A stretch of DNA of 64,000 bases, from NCBI RefSeq assembly GCF_000421225.1, contig NZ_ATWL01000004.1:124001-188000 (forward strand). Direction: 5' to 3'. Positions 51,572 to 60,065 of the stretch are shown piece after piece; positions within the stretch are counted from its first letter, which is position 1, and each line of letters opens with the position of its first letter. The notes beneath the pieces were generated by a model. The model had not been told where the DNA came from. It was given only the letters and a program-made list of their open reading frames with translations, and searched no databases. The position numbers and the translations under genes were made by a program. This stretch comes from Ruania albidiflava DSM 18029 (lineage in GTDB: Bacteria > Actinomycetota > Actinomycetes > Actinomycetales > Beutenbergiaceae).

Positions 51572-52216
51572 TCAGCGGCCGCCGGGAACGTCGCGGACCT
51601 GCGCGGACACGGCGTTCCAGGCGGCCACGATCGTCTCGGCGCGCTCCTGCAGCTGGCCGACGGGCGCGTCCGGGGTGAACAGGGCCGAGCCGATGCCGAA
51701 CCCGCTCGCACCGGCGGCGACCCACTCGGCGAAGCCGGCGGGGCCCACACCACCGACCGGCACGAGCTCCACCTCCGGCGGCAGCACCGCCTGCCAGGCA
51801 CGGACCGCTACCGCACCCACCTGGTCGGCCGGGAAGATCTTCACCGCTCGGGCGCCGTACCGGATCGCGGTGAACGCCTCCGAGACAGTGGCGACACCGG
51901 GGTACACCGGCAACCCGGCGGCCACTGCCTCGGTCACCACGTCCGGGTCCGTGTTCGGGCAGACGATCAGCTGTGCACCTGCCTCCTGCGCAGCAACCAC
52001 AGAGACCGGATCGAGCACCGTTCCCGCCCCCACCCGGGCACGCGCACCCAGCTGTTCTCGCAGGATGGTGATGCTCTGCAGCGGATCCGGAGAGTTCAGC
52101 GGCACCTCCACAGTGGTCAGGCCCGCACTCACCAGGGCCTCACCTACGTCTGCGGCCCGGTCCGGGGTCAGACCCCGCAGGATCGCCACCAGTCCGGTCA
52201 GCCGGTCACTCGTCAT
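51572..52216 (-). CDS. dgoA: 2-dehydro-3-deoxy-6-phosphogalactonate aldolase (KDPGal/KDPG aldolase family)
   Basis: A 214-residue class I aldolase. LVAILRGL begins it; TVEVPLNSPDPLQSI and VGAGTVLDPVSV follow. The active site includes the Schiff-base Lys in AVKIFPADQVGA and a conserved VPVGGVGPAGFAEWVAAG. The VPLNSP segment is typical of the phosphogalactonate group. It cleaves KDPGal to pyruvate and glyceraldehyde-3-phosphate. GGAGGAGC precedes ATG 52216. It overlaps the kinase stop by 4 nt. Confidence 0.88.
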   Translation of the reverse strand: MTSDRLTGLVAILRGLTPDRAADVGEALVSAGLTTVEVPLNSPDPLQSITILREQLGARARVGAGTVLDPVSVVAAQEAGAQLIVCPNTDPDVVTEAVAAGLPVYPGVATVSEAFTAIRYGARAVKIFPADQVGAVAVRAWQAVLPPEVELVPVGGVGPAGFAEWVAAGASGFGIGSALFTPDAPVGQLQERAETIVAAWNAVSAQVRDVPGGR

Positions 52217-53172
52217 CTGCTCCTCCGCCGTGATCCTTGCTCGCTGCCCGGTGCACCGGGCAGCAGACGCAGCTCGCGGGCCAGGTGCACCAGACCGGTG
52301 AGCGCCAAGTCCTCTTCCGGTCGGTGGGCGCTGATACCGGCCAGCCCGAGCACCCGTCGGTACCGCTCGCACAGGTCCTCGCCACCGACCAGCGTGACCT
52401 GTTGCGGGCGCTGCCCCAACCATGCCAGCGCACCCGTGATCTCCGCAGCGATGAGCAGCCCGGAGAGGAAGTCGCGCACCTGCTCCGGCTGCAGGGAACC
52501 CACCAGCACGCGTGAGCGGGCCTCGAACACCAAGGAGAGCAGTCCGTGCGCGGAACGCTCCAGACCACGGCGAGCTCCGCCGTCGAACGCGGCGCGATCC
52601 TGCTCACCCGGCGGGGCCGCCACCTGGGAGACGGTCCCGCGGTCGAGCAGCATGGCGTACAGCTCGCCGGTCATCGCCGTGTGGAAGTCCGTCAGGGTGC
52701 CGCCGGTCAGCTGCGCCCACTTGCTGTGCGTACCGGGCAGCACCACCGGGTCGTCGTCCAGGCCGGTCAGCGCAGCCCCGAGCAGCTGGGTCTCCTCCCC
52801 GCGCATCACCCCGGTGACCGTGCGCACCCCGGGCACCAGGTGCACCGGCCCAACAGGCCCCGGAACGCTCAGCACGCTCGGGCCGGCCAGGTCGGCGAGC
52901 GCGACCGGAGCCTCCCGGTAGCCGGCATCCTGCCAACCGCGCGCGCTGCCGACCATCCCACAGGCCAGCACCGCCGGGGAGTCGTCCAACCAGTCCCCGG
53001 CGATCTCGGCCAGTGCCTGCGGGTAGGCCGCAGGGTCGGCACCGACGGTCAGGATCCCCAGCGGCCGGTTGCGCTGGCCCAGGGGCTGACCGTCGGCATC
53101 GAGCGCATACGCCCGACAAGAGCTGGTGCCCCAGTCCAGGGCGACCAGCGCTACCGGTGTCCGCTGCGCCAT
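52213..53172 (-). CDS. dgoK: 2-dehydro-3-deoxygalactonokinase
   Basis: A 319-residue kinase. It starts VALVALDWGTSSCRAYALD and has VLACGMVGSARGW, VMRGEETQLLGA, VVLPGTHSKWAQL, FHTAMTGELYAMLL and VTLVGGEDLCERYRRVL, the DgoK pattern of the ASKHA kinase fold. It phosphorylates 2-keto-3-deoxygalactonate, the step before dgoA. The stop overlaps the dgoA start as ATGA. No galactonate dehydratase (dgoD) is in the window, so it lies elsewhere or the substrate is another aldonate. Confidence 0.88.
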   Translation of the reverse strand: MAQRTPVALVALDWGTSSCRAYALDADGQPLGQRNRPLGILTVGADPAAYPQALAEIAGDWLDDSPAVLACGMVGSARGWQDAGYREAPVALADLAGPSVLSVPGPVGPVHLVPGVRTVTGVMRGEETQLLGAALTGLDDDPVVLPGTHSKWAQLTGGTLTDFHTAMTGELYAMLLDRGTVSQVAAPPGEQDRAAFDGGARRGLERSAHGLLSLVFEARSRVLVGSLQPEQVRDFLSGLLIAAEITGALAWLGQRPQQVTLVGGEDLCERYRRVLGLAGISAHRPEEDLALTGLVHLARELRLLPGAPGSEQGSRRRSR

Positions 53173-53214
53173 GGCCTCAGCGTACGTGGTACCAGCCTGC
53201 AGAGGCGCTGCGGG

Positions 53215-54549
53215 TCACTCCTCGGCGATCGCCTCGTTCGCCGCCTGCTGCGCCTGCGCGAGGGCCTCCTCGACCGGCAGGGAGCCGGCGAACATCTGCT
53301 CGAAGTACGGCGCCATCGCGTTCGCACCCGCGTTCGCGCGCGGGCCGAGCGGTGCTGCTGCGGTCTCGCGCTCGGCCGCGGCGATGAACTCCGAGGTGTC
53401 CACGCCCTGGTTCTCCCAATAGTCGGTGAACGAGCTCTGCGCCTCCACCGCGGCGGGGAAGGCGGCTCCGGTCGCCCCGAGCGGCACCTGGCCCTCGGCG
53501 CTGCCCAACCAGCGGAGCACCTCCAGCGTGGCCTCCTCGTGCTCGGTGGCGGCATTGCCCACAGCGGCTACACCGTGCACCACACCGATCCGGCCTTCCG
53601 GCCCCTCGACCATCGGCGCGATCGCCCAGTCGAAGTCCGCATCGGCCATTGCCGGCAGCGAGTACTGCCCGGACTGGAACAGCGCCATCTTGCCCTGCAC
53701 GAACAGCTGACGGGACAGGTCCCCGTTGGCGTTCGTCTCCGCTGCGGACGGGCTCACGTGGTAGGTGTTGATCAGGTCCACCAGGTACTGGAAGGCCGCC
53801 ACCCCCTCGGGGGAGTCGAAGGCGTAGGAGTCACCGTCCTGGTACTGCCCGCCGTTGGAGGCGAGGAAGTCGATGTAGATGGCCTGCAGGTCGTTCTGGG
53901 AGTTGAAACCGTAGGTGGCGATGTCCTCGGCGTCGAAGTCGTCCTCGGCCGCGGTCACGCCGCTGGAGTCCACGGTGAGCTGCTGCACGGCGGGGAGGAA
54001 CGTGTCGCCGTCCCCGCTGGGGTCCCAGTGCAGGGTGGCCGGATCGATACCGGCATCCTCGAGCATCTGCACGTTGTAGAACAGCGCGATCGAGTCCGTC
54101 AGCTGCGGCACGCCCCACAGCGACCCGTCCCGGGTGTAGAGGTCCACCACCGACTGGGTCCACTCGTCGTGGTCGTCCCCGATCGCCTCGGAGATGTTGA
54201 TCAGGTTGCCGTTGTCCACGTACAGCCCGAAGTTGGAGGTGTTCGTCCAGAAGATGTCGGCCATCGTGCCCGAGCCAATGTCTTGGGGCAGCCGGTCCCA
54301 GTAGTTCGCCCAGGGGACGGTCTCCACCTCGACCGTGATGTCGGGGTGCTCGTCCTCGAACGCGGCGAACGTCTCCTCGTAGGCAGCGGCCGCAGACTCG
54401 TCCCAGAGCCGGAACGTCACCGTCGTGGCTCCGGAGCCGTCACTGCCGGAGTCGTCATCGGAGCTGCCGGGCGAGCACGCCGCCAGCAGCAGCGCTGAGG
54501 CGCCGAGCACCGCGGCCCCGGTCACCAGCGTGTTCTTCCGAATGGTCAT
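53215..54549 (-). CDS. Sugar-binding lipoprotein, ABC type, without local permease genes
   Basis: A 444-residue family 1 solute-binding protein. A signal peptide ends in the lipobox LAAC (lipidation at Cys25) and is followed by an Asp/Ser-rich linker. Later TVTFRLWDESAAAAYEETFA, SGTMADIFWTNTSNFGLYVD and GVPQLTDSIALFYNVQM are family features. ATG 54549 follows GGAGAGAGAG. It is 42 bp upstream of dgoK on the same strand, so an aldonate or galactose-type ligand is likely. No permease pair follows, so it must rely on permeases elsewhere or be an orphan. Confidence 0.88.
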   Translation of the reverse strand: MTIRKNTLVTGAAVLGASALLLAACSPGSSDDDSGSDGSGATTVTFRLWDESAAAAYEETFAAFEDEHPDITVEVETVPWANYWDRLPQDIGSGTMADIFWTNTSNFGLYVDNGNLINISEAIGDDHDEWTQSVVDLYTRDGSLWGVPQLTDSIALFYNVQMLEDAGIDPATLHWDPSGDGDTFLPAVQQLTVDSSGVTAAEDDFDAEDIATYGFNSQNDLQAIYIDFLASNGGQYQDGDSYAFDSPEGVAAFQYLVDLINTYHVSPSAAETNANGDLSRQLFVQGKMALFQSGQYSLPAMADADFDWAIAPMVEGPEGRIGVVHGVAAVGNAATEHEEATLEVLRWLGSAEGQVPLGATGAAFPAAVEAQSSFTDYWENQGVDTSEFIAAAERETAAAPLGPRANAGANAMAPYFEQMFAGSLPVEEALAQAQQAANEAIAEE

Positions 54550-54647
54550 CGTTCTCTCTCTCCGGGTGGGCTCGGCAGACATGCTCTGCACCGAACCGTA
54601 GCGCTGCCGGGCCGGAGATGGTGGGCGCCGACCCGGTGCGACCGAAT

Positions 54648-54657
54648 CGTGATCACG
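54648..54657. promoter_or_regulatory. CGTGATCACG palindrome upstream of the binding-protein/dgo operon
   Basis: A perfect 10-bp palindrome 99 bp upstream of the binding-protein start on the minus strand. It is flanked by CGAAT and CGG. Such a site could bind a LacI- or GntR-type regulator of the galactonate operon. No such regulator is adjacent. Confidence 0.35.
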
Positions 54658-54700
54658 CGGCCGGTGCCCGTGTCCGCGTCTGGCGCGCCCCTGACGGCAC

Positions 54701-54775
54701 TGTGACGCCTCTATGACTGCGTCATGACAGCAGAGCTGTTGACAGTGACGCCATTGTGCTGTCACCATGGCGTCA
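54701..54775. promoter_or_regulatory. TGACGC/GCGTCA inverted repeats overlapping the start of the RHH gene
   Basis: TGACGCCAT (54746-54754) and ATGGCGTCA (54767-54775) form a perfect 9-bp inverted repeat whose right end overlaps the ATG at 54775. Inside it TGACAG and CTGTCA form another pair, and TTGACA (54739-54744) may be a -35. A further TGACGC ... GCGTCA pair lies at about 54700-54723. Repeated symmetric half-sites at the start codon are expected for autoregulation by a ribbon-helix-helix protein. Confidence 0.55.
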
Positions 54776-55281
54776 TGGACGTGAACACCTACCTCGGTTC
54801 GTTGCGGCAGGCGCTGGCCAACGCTGCGAGCACCTCCACACCGGAGGTCCAGGATGCCGCCGACCGGCTGGCCCAGTCCCTGGAACCGGCACTGCGGCTC
54901 GCGCTGATGGAGCTCGCCGCTGACCTGGCCGCCGAGGTTACCTCCAGGCTGGACGGAGCGGTCGTGGAAGTACGCCTGCGCGGCGGCTCGCCGGAGCTGG
55001 TGGTCGACCAGCAGGCGGCGACCGAGCAGCTCGCTCCGCCCACCCCCCCTGAACCGCCTGTGCCGCCGGCTGAGCCGGAGGACGCCTCTTTGACCCGCGT
55101 GACGCTCCGGCTGCCGGAGTCCCTCAAGGCCCGTGTCGAGGAGGCGGCCGCCACTGACGGCGTCTCCATCAACTCCTGGCTCGTACGAGCCGTGCAGAAA
55201 ATCCTCACCTCACCCGGCACCACCTCGACCGCCACCGGCCCGGCCGGCGTCGGACGGCGGATGACCGGCTGGGTCCGCTGA
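54775..55281 (+). CDS. Ribbon-helix-helix (HicB/Arc-like) DNA-binding protein
   Basis: A 168-residue protein. The first ~85 residues are helical with no known domain; a Pro-rich linker (PPTPPEPPVPPAEPE) leads to SLTRVTLRLPESLKARVEEA, then DGVSINSWLVRAVQKIL. This is the Arc/HicB-type ribbon-helix-helix, in which the first strand reads the DNA groove. The inverted repeats overlapping the start suggest autoregulation. It is followed by a 46-codon frame and a DUF4097 gene. In other actinobacteria HicB-like genes stand beside DUF4097 genes; the function is unknown. Confidence 0.8.
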   Translation: MDVNTYLGSLRQALANAASTSTPEVQDAADRLAQSLEPALRLALMELAADLAAEVTSRLDGAVVEVRLRGGSPELVVDQQAATEQLAPPTPPEPPVPPAEPEDASLTRVTLRLPESLKARVEEAAATDGVSINSWLVRAVQKILTSPGTTSTATGPAGVGRRMTGWVR

Positions 55282-55291
55282 AAGGAATCCC

Positions 55292-55432
55292 ATGTATGAC
55301 AACGTCTTCGACGCTATCGCCGCCCAGCGCATCGGCGGGCCCCTGGAGGAGCCCGCCAGGCAGTCCCGTCGCCGGCCCGGCACCGTCACGCCCTACGTCC
55401 CGCGCCGGATCCGGCGCCGTCCGGAGCTCTGA
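55292..55432 (+). CDS. 46-residue small protein between the RHH and DUF4097 genes
   Basis: An open frame from ATG 55292 to TGA 55432 preceded by AAAGGAATCCC (AAAGGA). It encodes MYDNVFDAIAAQRIGGP followed by an Arg/Pro-rich basic tail (PYVPRRIRRRPEL). It fits exactly between the two genes, 10 bp after the first and 1 bp before the second start, so it is very likely translated. I recognise no family. The basic tail might bind nucleic acid or acidic protein. Confidence 0.6.
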   Translation: MYDNVFDAIAAQRIGGPLEEPARQSRRRPGTVTPYVPRRIRRRPEL

Positions 55433-55433
55433 G

Positions 55434-56252
55434 ATGACCCAGCACGACTTTCCCGTCAGCGGCCCGGTGCAGGTCGACCTGCACGCCCGCAGCGGCCACG
55501 CCACGATCTCCGCTGAGGACGTGTCCGTGGCCACAGTGCGGCTGACCGGCGCGGACGACCTCGCTGCTCGCTCCCGGGTGGAGATGGTCGGCGAAGTCCT
55601 GGAGATCGACGTGCCGCAGCTGCGCACCAGCCTGTTCGCTGGATTCGGCAGCAGGCTGCGGATCGACGTGGTGGTGCCGACCGGCTCCAGCGTGGCCGCC
55701 AAGAGCGGCAGCGGCGACCTGCAGCTCGTCGGCGAGCTGAACACCCTCGAGCTGCGCACCGGCTCCGGTGACATCACCGTGGCCTCCGCCCACCGGGTGA
55801 GCGCCGGCACTGGATCGGGCAGCACTCGGGTGGAACGTGCCCACGAGGTGGAGGCGACCGCCGGCTCGGGCGATGTCTGGGTCGGTACCGGGGACAACGT
55901 CGGCGTCCGGGTCGGCTCCGGGGAGATCACCATCGACCGGGCTCGCCAGGCCCGCGCCCACACCGGCTCCGGAGGTGCTCGGGTGGGAGAGGTATCGATC
56001 GCCCGCCTCGGCTCCGGCTCTGGCAACCTGCAGGTGCGGCGCGCTGTCGGCGGCGAGGTCGAAGCCACTGCCGCCTCCGGCAACGTCACAGTCGGTGTCG
56101 CCGACGGTGTCGCCGCGCTGCTGGACTGCCGGTCGATCTCCGGGCGGGTACGCAGCGAGCTCGAACCCACCGGTGCGCCCGGCGACGACGAGGCCTCAGT
56201 GCTGCTGCGCCTGCGCACCACCAGCGGGAACATCTCGGTGCACCGGGCCTGA
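55434..56252 (+). CDS. DUF4097 beta-helix-like protein
   Basis: A 272-residue protein with serial GSGD-type turns (GSGDLQLVG, GSGDITVAS, GSGSTRVER, GSGDVWVG, GSGEITID, GSGNLQVRR, ASGNVTVG), one about every 20 residues, giving a right-handed beta-helix pattern typical of DUF4097. No signal peptide or membrane segment is seen, so it should be cytoplasmic. Function is unknown. The start is 1 bp after the 46-aa frame, in an operon with the ribbon-helix-helix gene. Confidence 0.85.
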   Translation: MTQHDFPVSGPVQVDLHARSGHATISAEDVSVATVRLTGADDLAARSRVEMVGEVLEIDVPQLRTSLFAGFGSRLRIDVVVPTGSSVAAKSGSGDLQLVGELNTLELRTGSGDITVASAHRVSAGTGSGSTRVERAHEVEATAGSGDVWVGTGDNVGVRVGSGEITIDRARQARAHTGSGGARVGEVSIARLGSGSGNLQVRRAVGGEVEATAASGNVTVGVADGVAALLDCRSISGRVRSELEPTGAPGDDEASVLLRLRTTSGNISVHRA

Positions 56253-56359
56253 GCCCGCCGGAGGTCGCACCACGGTTCGCCAGTGCCCGAGGCGCCGAAG
56301 AAGCACCTCAGTGTCGACACGAGCACCTCCAGGCAGGTTCGGCGCCCTACGCTGCACGG

Positions 56360-58177
56360 GTGCAGACCTTCACCACCCGCCCTGAGCTGCTCGGCACTGT
56401 CGGCATGGTCGCCTCCACGCACTGGCTCGCCTCCGCGACCGGGATGTCAGTCCTGGAACGCGGCGGCAACGCCTTCGATGCAGCAGTGGCCACCGGTCTG
56501 GTGCTGCACGTGGTCGAACCGCACCTGAACGGTGTCGGCGGCGACCTGCCCGCCCTCGGCCACGACGCCCGCACCGGCCGCACGTTCGTGGTCTGCGGAC
56601 AGGGAGTGTCCCCTGCCGCGGCGACCGCGCAGGCCTGCACCGCACTCGGCATCGAGGACATCCCCGGCACCGGTCTGCTGCCCGCCACGGTGCCGGGCGC
56701 CTTCGGTGCCTGGCTGCTGATGCTGTCCCGGTACGGCACGATGCGCCTGCGGGAGGTGGCCGAGCCGGCGATCGGCTACGCCCGCAACGGCTACCCGTTG
56801 GTTGCACAGGCGGCTGCCACGATCGCGGGAGTCGCGCCGATCTTCACCGAGCACTGGACCAGCTCCGCGGAGATCTACCTGCCCGGCGGTCGCGCACCCG
56901 GCCCGCGGCAACGGTTCGCGAACCCTCGTTTGGCCGACACCCTGGACCGGCTCGTCACCGAGGGCGAGGCCGCCGGCCCGGGGCGGGAGCAGCAGATCGA
57001 GGGCGCCCGGCGCGCGTTCTACTCCGGGTTCGTGGCCGAGGCGATCGACGCGTTCTGTGCCACCGAGCAGGTGGACGGTTCGGTGGTCGGCCCACCGGGG
57101 GTCGACGGTCACTCCCGGCACTGCGGGCTGCTCACCGGTGCGGACCTGGACACCTGGCGGGCGACTGAGGAAGCACCGCTGGCCGTTGACTTCGCAGGCC
57201 ACCAGGTGGTCAAGACCGGACCCTGGGGGCAGGGTCCGGTGCTGCTGCAACAGCTGGCGATGCTGCAGGCGGCTGGGGTGGACAGGCTGGCGCCAGGGTC
57301 GGCGGACCTGGTGCACCTGGTGGTGGAGGTGGCCAAGCTCGCGTTCGCCGACCGGGAGGCCTTCTACGGCGACCCGGACCACGTGCAGGTGCCTGTGGCT
57401 GCACTGCTGTCTCGGAGGTATGCCGCCGAGCGTGCTGCGCTGGTCGGGTCGGTCGCGGATCGCACGCTGCGGCCTGGTTCGCCCGGGGGTAGCTCCCCCC
57501 GCTTGGCGGTGCGGGTCCAGCAGGCGATGGTCGACGGCGGTCCTTGGCCGGATGGGCTCGCCTCACCGGGGCAGGGTGAACCGACTGTCGCCCGCGGGGA
57601 CACCTGCCACCTCGATGTGGTCGACCAGTGGGGGAATGTCGTGGCTGCCACTCCTTCTGGGGGCTGGCTGCAGTCCTCACCGGTGGTGCCGGGCCTGGGT
57701 TTTTCGCTCGGTACGCGGGGGCAGATGTTCTGGGTGGAGCAGGGACTGTCGTCCTCGATCGGCCCCCGCCGGCGGCCCCGCACCACGCTCAGCCCCGGGA
57801 TGGTCCTCCGGGAGGGGAAGCCGTACCTGGCGTTCGGCACCCCGGGCGGAGACCAGCAGGACCAGTGGGTGGTGCCGTTCCTGGTGAACCACCTGGTGCA
57901 CGGTACGGACCTGCAGGCTGCGATCGATGCCCCGAGCTGGCACAGCACGCACTGGCCCAGCTCGTTCGCTCCCCGGGTGGCCGAACCGGCCGGGGTGCGC
58001 GCCGAGGACCGGCTCGGGCAGCAGGTGCTGAACGACCTGGCCGGGCGTGGGCACCGGGTGAGCGCTGCCCCGGCCTGGTCCCTCGGGCGGATCAGCGCTG
58101 CCGGTATCCGTGCTGACGGGATGCTGATGGCTGCCGCGAACCCACGCGGGATGCAGGGTTACGCCGTAGGCCGCTGA
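56360..58177 (+). CDS. Gamma-glutamyltransferase family protein (GGT-like, N-terminal nucleophile hydrolase)
   Basis: A 605-residue protein. It begins with a MVASTHWLASATGMSVLERG core; GGNAFDAAVATGLVLHVVEP and LNGVGGDLPAL are GGT signatures. The autocatalytic Thr lies in GDTCHLDVVDQWGNVVAATP, where cleavage would release the small subunit. Near the C-terminus FGTPGGDQQDQW is conserved. No signal peptide is evident, so it may be cytoplasmic. GGTs hydrolyse or transfer gamma-glutamyl groups; some members process cephalosporin acyl groups instead. The GTG start gives the normal length. Confidence 0.87.
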   Translation: MQTFTTRPELLGTVGMVASTHWLASATGMSVLERGGNAFDAAVATGLVLHVVEPHLNGVGGDLPALGHDARTGRTFVVCGQGVSPAAATAQACTALGIEDIPGTGLLPATVPGAFGAWLLMLSRYGTMRLREVAEPAIGYARNGYPLVAQAAATIAGVAPIFTEHWTSSAEIYLPGGRAPGPRQRFANPRLADTLDRLVTEGEAAGPGREQQIEGARRAFYSGFVAEAIDAFCATEQVDGSVVGPPGVDGHSRHCGLLTGADLDTWRATEEAPLAVDFAGHQVVKTGPWGQGPVLLQQLAMLQAAGVDRLAPGSADLVHLVVEVAKLAFADREAFYGDPDHVQVPVAALLSRRYAAERAALVGSVADRTLRPGSPGGSSPRLAVRVQQAMVDGGPWPDGLASPGQGEPTVARGDTCHLDVVDQWGNVVAATPSGGWLQSSPVVPGLGFSLGTRGQMFWVEQGLSSSIGPRRRPRTTLSPGMVLREGKPYLAFGTPGGDQQDQWVVPFLVNHLVHGTDLQAAIDAPSWHSTHWPSSFAPRVAEPAGVRAEDRLGQQVLNDLAGRGHRVSAAPAWSLGRISAAGIRADGMLMAAANPRGMQGYAVGR

Positions 58178-58188
58178 CTCTCCAGATC

Positions 58189-58238
58189 GGGTCGTCATGT
58201 CCAGCGTGCGCTATGGCGCACTGTGGCCATGACGACCC
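58189..58238. terminator. 50-bp imperfect palindrome between convergent genes
   Basis: GGGTCGTCATG (58189-58199) and CATGACGACCC (58228-58238) are exact reverse complements. The inside continues as CCA...GTGCGC and GCGCAC...TGG with small mismatches. It lies between the gamma-glutamyltransferase stop and the minus-strand XRE-cupin stop, so it likely ends transcription in both directions. Confidence 0.72.
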
Positions 58239-58255
58239 GCCGAGGGGGAGAGGGG

Positions 58256-58819
58256 TCAGCGCTGCTCGCTGACCAGCAGTGCGTCGGCCGGGCCGCCATG
58301 CGCCTCGAAGATGTGCGGCTCGTCGCCCGGGTAGGTGATGAAGTCGCCGGCAGCCAGCTCGACTGCGGCGTCTGCGGGCCCCACCACGGCGCGTCCGCCA
58401 GCCAGGTACACGTGCTCGATCGTGCCCGGAGCATGCGGATCGGAGAGGCGCGCACTGCCCGGCTCGGCGGTGATCCGGTACAGGTCGCGGCGGACTCCCG
58501 GCGGACTGGCACTGAGCAGCGTGGCCACGTACTCCGCCTCCGAGGCGGCCACGGCAGGGCCTTGCCCGGCGCGCAGCACCTGCACCGGGCTCGGGGGCGG
58601 GTCCAGCAGCTGGGAGAACGGCACCCCCAGCGCCACCGCTAGCGCCCACATCGTCTCCAGGCTCGGGTTGCCGGTGCCCGACTCCAGCTGGGACAGCGTG
58701 GACTTGGCCACCCCGGCGCGTCGGGCCAGCTCGGTGAGCGAGATGCCCACCCGGTGCCGCTCTCGCTGGATGCTCGTTGCGATCGCCGCCCGCGGCAGCT
58801 CCGTCTGTCCTGCTGTCAT
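58256..58819 (-). CDS. XRE-cupin transcriptional regulator
   Basis: A 187-residue protein. The XRE helix-turn-helix is GISLTELARRAGVAKSTLSQ (about residues 25-44) followed by LESGTGNPSLETMWALAVAL. A cupin domain (ITAEPGSARLSDPHAPGTIE, then ITYPGDEPHIFEA) fills the second half and may bind an amino acid. It is divergent from azlC with 106 bp between the starts, so it is the likely regulator of branched-chain amino acid export. ATG 58819 is selected. Confidence 0.86.
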   Translation of the reverse strand: MTAGQTELPRAAIATSIQRERHRVGISLTELARRAGVAKSTLSQLESGTGNPSLETMWALAVALGVPFSQLLDPPPSPVQVLRAGQGPAVAASEAEYVATLLSASPPGVRRDLYRITAEPGSARLSDPHAPGTIEHVYLAGGRAVVGPADAAVELAAGDFITYPGDEPHIFEAHGGPADALLVSEQR

Positions 58820-58925
58820 GTCCGCTGCCCTTCGTGACGATGTCTCGCGGCCGGTGTGCCTGCCGACGATGCCTGCGTCGCCGCCGACTTGCTCAATCGG
58901 ACCAGCGGTGTTCATCATAGCGTCC

Positions 58926-59666
58926 ATGCGTTCGTCTCAGCGAACGGAGGCAGTCTCCCTCCGCACCGTCGTGATGATCACCGTGGCCATGGCCCTGGTG
59001 GGCATCGCCTACGGTGCCATGAGCGTCGGCGCCGGGCTGCCGGTGTGGGTGGCGCCGCTGCTCGGGGTGATCGTGCTCGCCGGCTCCTCCGAGATGCTCT
59101 ACGTCGGACTCGCCACGGCAACCTCGCCGTGGGTGGCCCTGCCGGCGGCGCTGCTGGTGAACGTGCGACACGTGCCCTACGGGATGGCGCTACGCACCGC
59201 GCTGGGTCGGGGCGCTGCCCGGGCGTACCGCGCGCACGTGATGAACGATGAGTCGGTGGCGTTCGCGCTGGCCGAGCGGGACCCGCAGCGTGCCCGGGTA
59301 GCGCTGACGCGCATCGGCACCGGCGTGCTGATCGGCTGGCCCAGCGGGGCTCTGGCCGGGAGCCTGCTCGGCCGTGGGATCGACCAGAACACCTTCGGTC
59401 TGGACGCGATCTTCCCGGCGGTCATCCTGGCGCTGGTGCTCCCGGCGCTGAAACGTGCCCGGCTGTGTCCGGCCGTGGTGGCGGCCGCAGCCGTGTCCGT
59501 ACCCGCGGCGCTGTTGCTGCCGCAGGGGCTGGGACCGCTCGCAGGTGTGCTCGCGCTGCCGTTGGCGCTGTGGCGCTCGCGAGAGGTGTTCGACGTTCCG
59601 CAGGAACACGCGGGGGCAGGTGCGGAGCCCGGCATCGCACACGGTGGAGAGGATGACGATGAGTGA
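58926..59666 (+). CDS. azlC: AzlC-family branched-chain amino acid permease (large subunit)
   Basis: A 246-residue membrane protein with about six segments. It has MALVGIAYGAMSVGAGLP, AGSSEMLYVGLATA, NVRHVPYGMALR and MNDESVAFALAE. AzlCD acts as a two-component exporter of branched-chain amino acids or their analogues. Two in-frame starts lie farther upstream but ATG 58926 fits the family and does not run through the XRE-cupin region. The 3' end overlaps azlD by 14 bp. Confidence 0.88.
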   Translation: MRSSQRTEAVSLRTVVMITVAMALVGIAYGAMSVGAGLPVWVAPLLGVIVLAGSSEMLYVGLATATSPWVALPAALLVNVRHVPYGMALRTALGRGAARAYRAHVMNDESVAFALAERDPQRARVALTRIGTGVLIGWPSGALAGSLLGRGIDQNTFGLDAIFPAVILALVLPALKRARLCPAVVAAAAVSVPAALLLPQGLGPLAGVLALPLALWRSREVFDVPQEHAGAGAEPGIAHGGEDDDE

Positions 59667-59982
59667 TCTGACCGTGCTGCTGCTCGGCGGGCTGGTGCTC
59701 GCCGTCGGGACGTATGCGATGCGCGCCGGCGGTGGCGCGATCGGCGACCTGCTCGAGCCCTACCCCCGGCTGCAGCTGGCCGTGGAAGATGCCGCGGTAC
59801 TCATCCTCGGCTCGGTGATGGCCACCAGTGCGATCACCGACGGGCAGTCCTTCGCCGGCTGGGCCCGCCCTGCGGGTGTGGCGCTGTCCGGTCTGCTCGC
59901 CTGGCGCGGGGTGCCCCTGCCGGTCGTGCTGCTGGTGGCGGCAGCCGCTACCGCTGGCCTGCGCGCCCTCGGTGTCGCCTGA
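59653..59982 (+). CDS. azlD: AzlD-family small subunit
   Basis: A 109-residue membrane protein with three to four segments: DLTVLLLGGLVLAVGTYAMR, AVLILGSVMATSAITDGQ and GWARPAGVALSGLLAWRGVP. It is the partner of AzlC. The ATG at 59653 overlaps the azlC stop by 14 bp; a second ATG six bases further is possible. The 66-bp inverted-repeat element follows. Confidence 0.88.
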   Translation: MTMSDLTVLLLGGLVLAVGTYAMRAGGGAIGDLLEPYPRLQLAVEDAAVLILGSVMATSAITDGQSFAGWARPAGVALSGLLAWRGVPLPVVLLVAAAATAGLRALGVA

Positions 59983-59991
59983 CCGCCCCTT

Positions 59992-60057
59992 GATCGCGAA
60001 CGCCCGCCTTCGCGGCGACACGCCGAGCGGGAGCCGCGAACCGGAGCGTTCGCGAAC
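59992..60057. repeat. 66-bp inverted-repeat element, copy B (copy A at 14776-14841)
   Basis: Reverse-complemented, it begins with the same outer arm GTTCGCGAACGCTC as copy A, keeps GGTTCGCGGC and ends GCGGGCGTTCGCGA. It is of equal length and inverted relative to copy A. It lies between azlD and the convergent dienelactone-hydrolase-like gene. The inner 20 bp differ more, as expected for a conserved stem with a variable loop. Confidence 0.72.
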
Positions 60058-60065
60058 AGAGGGGG

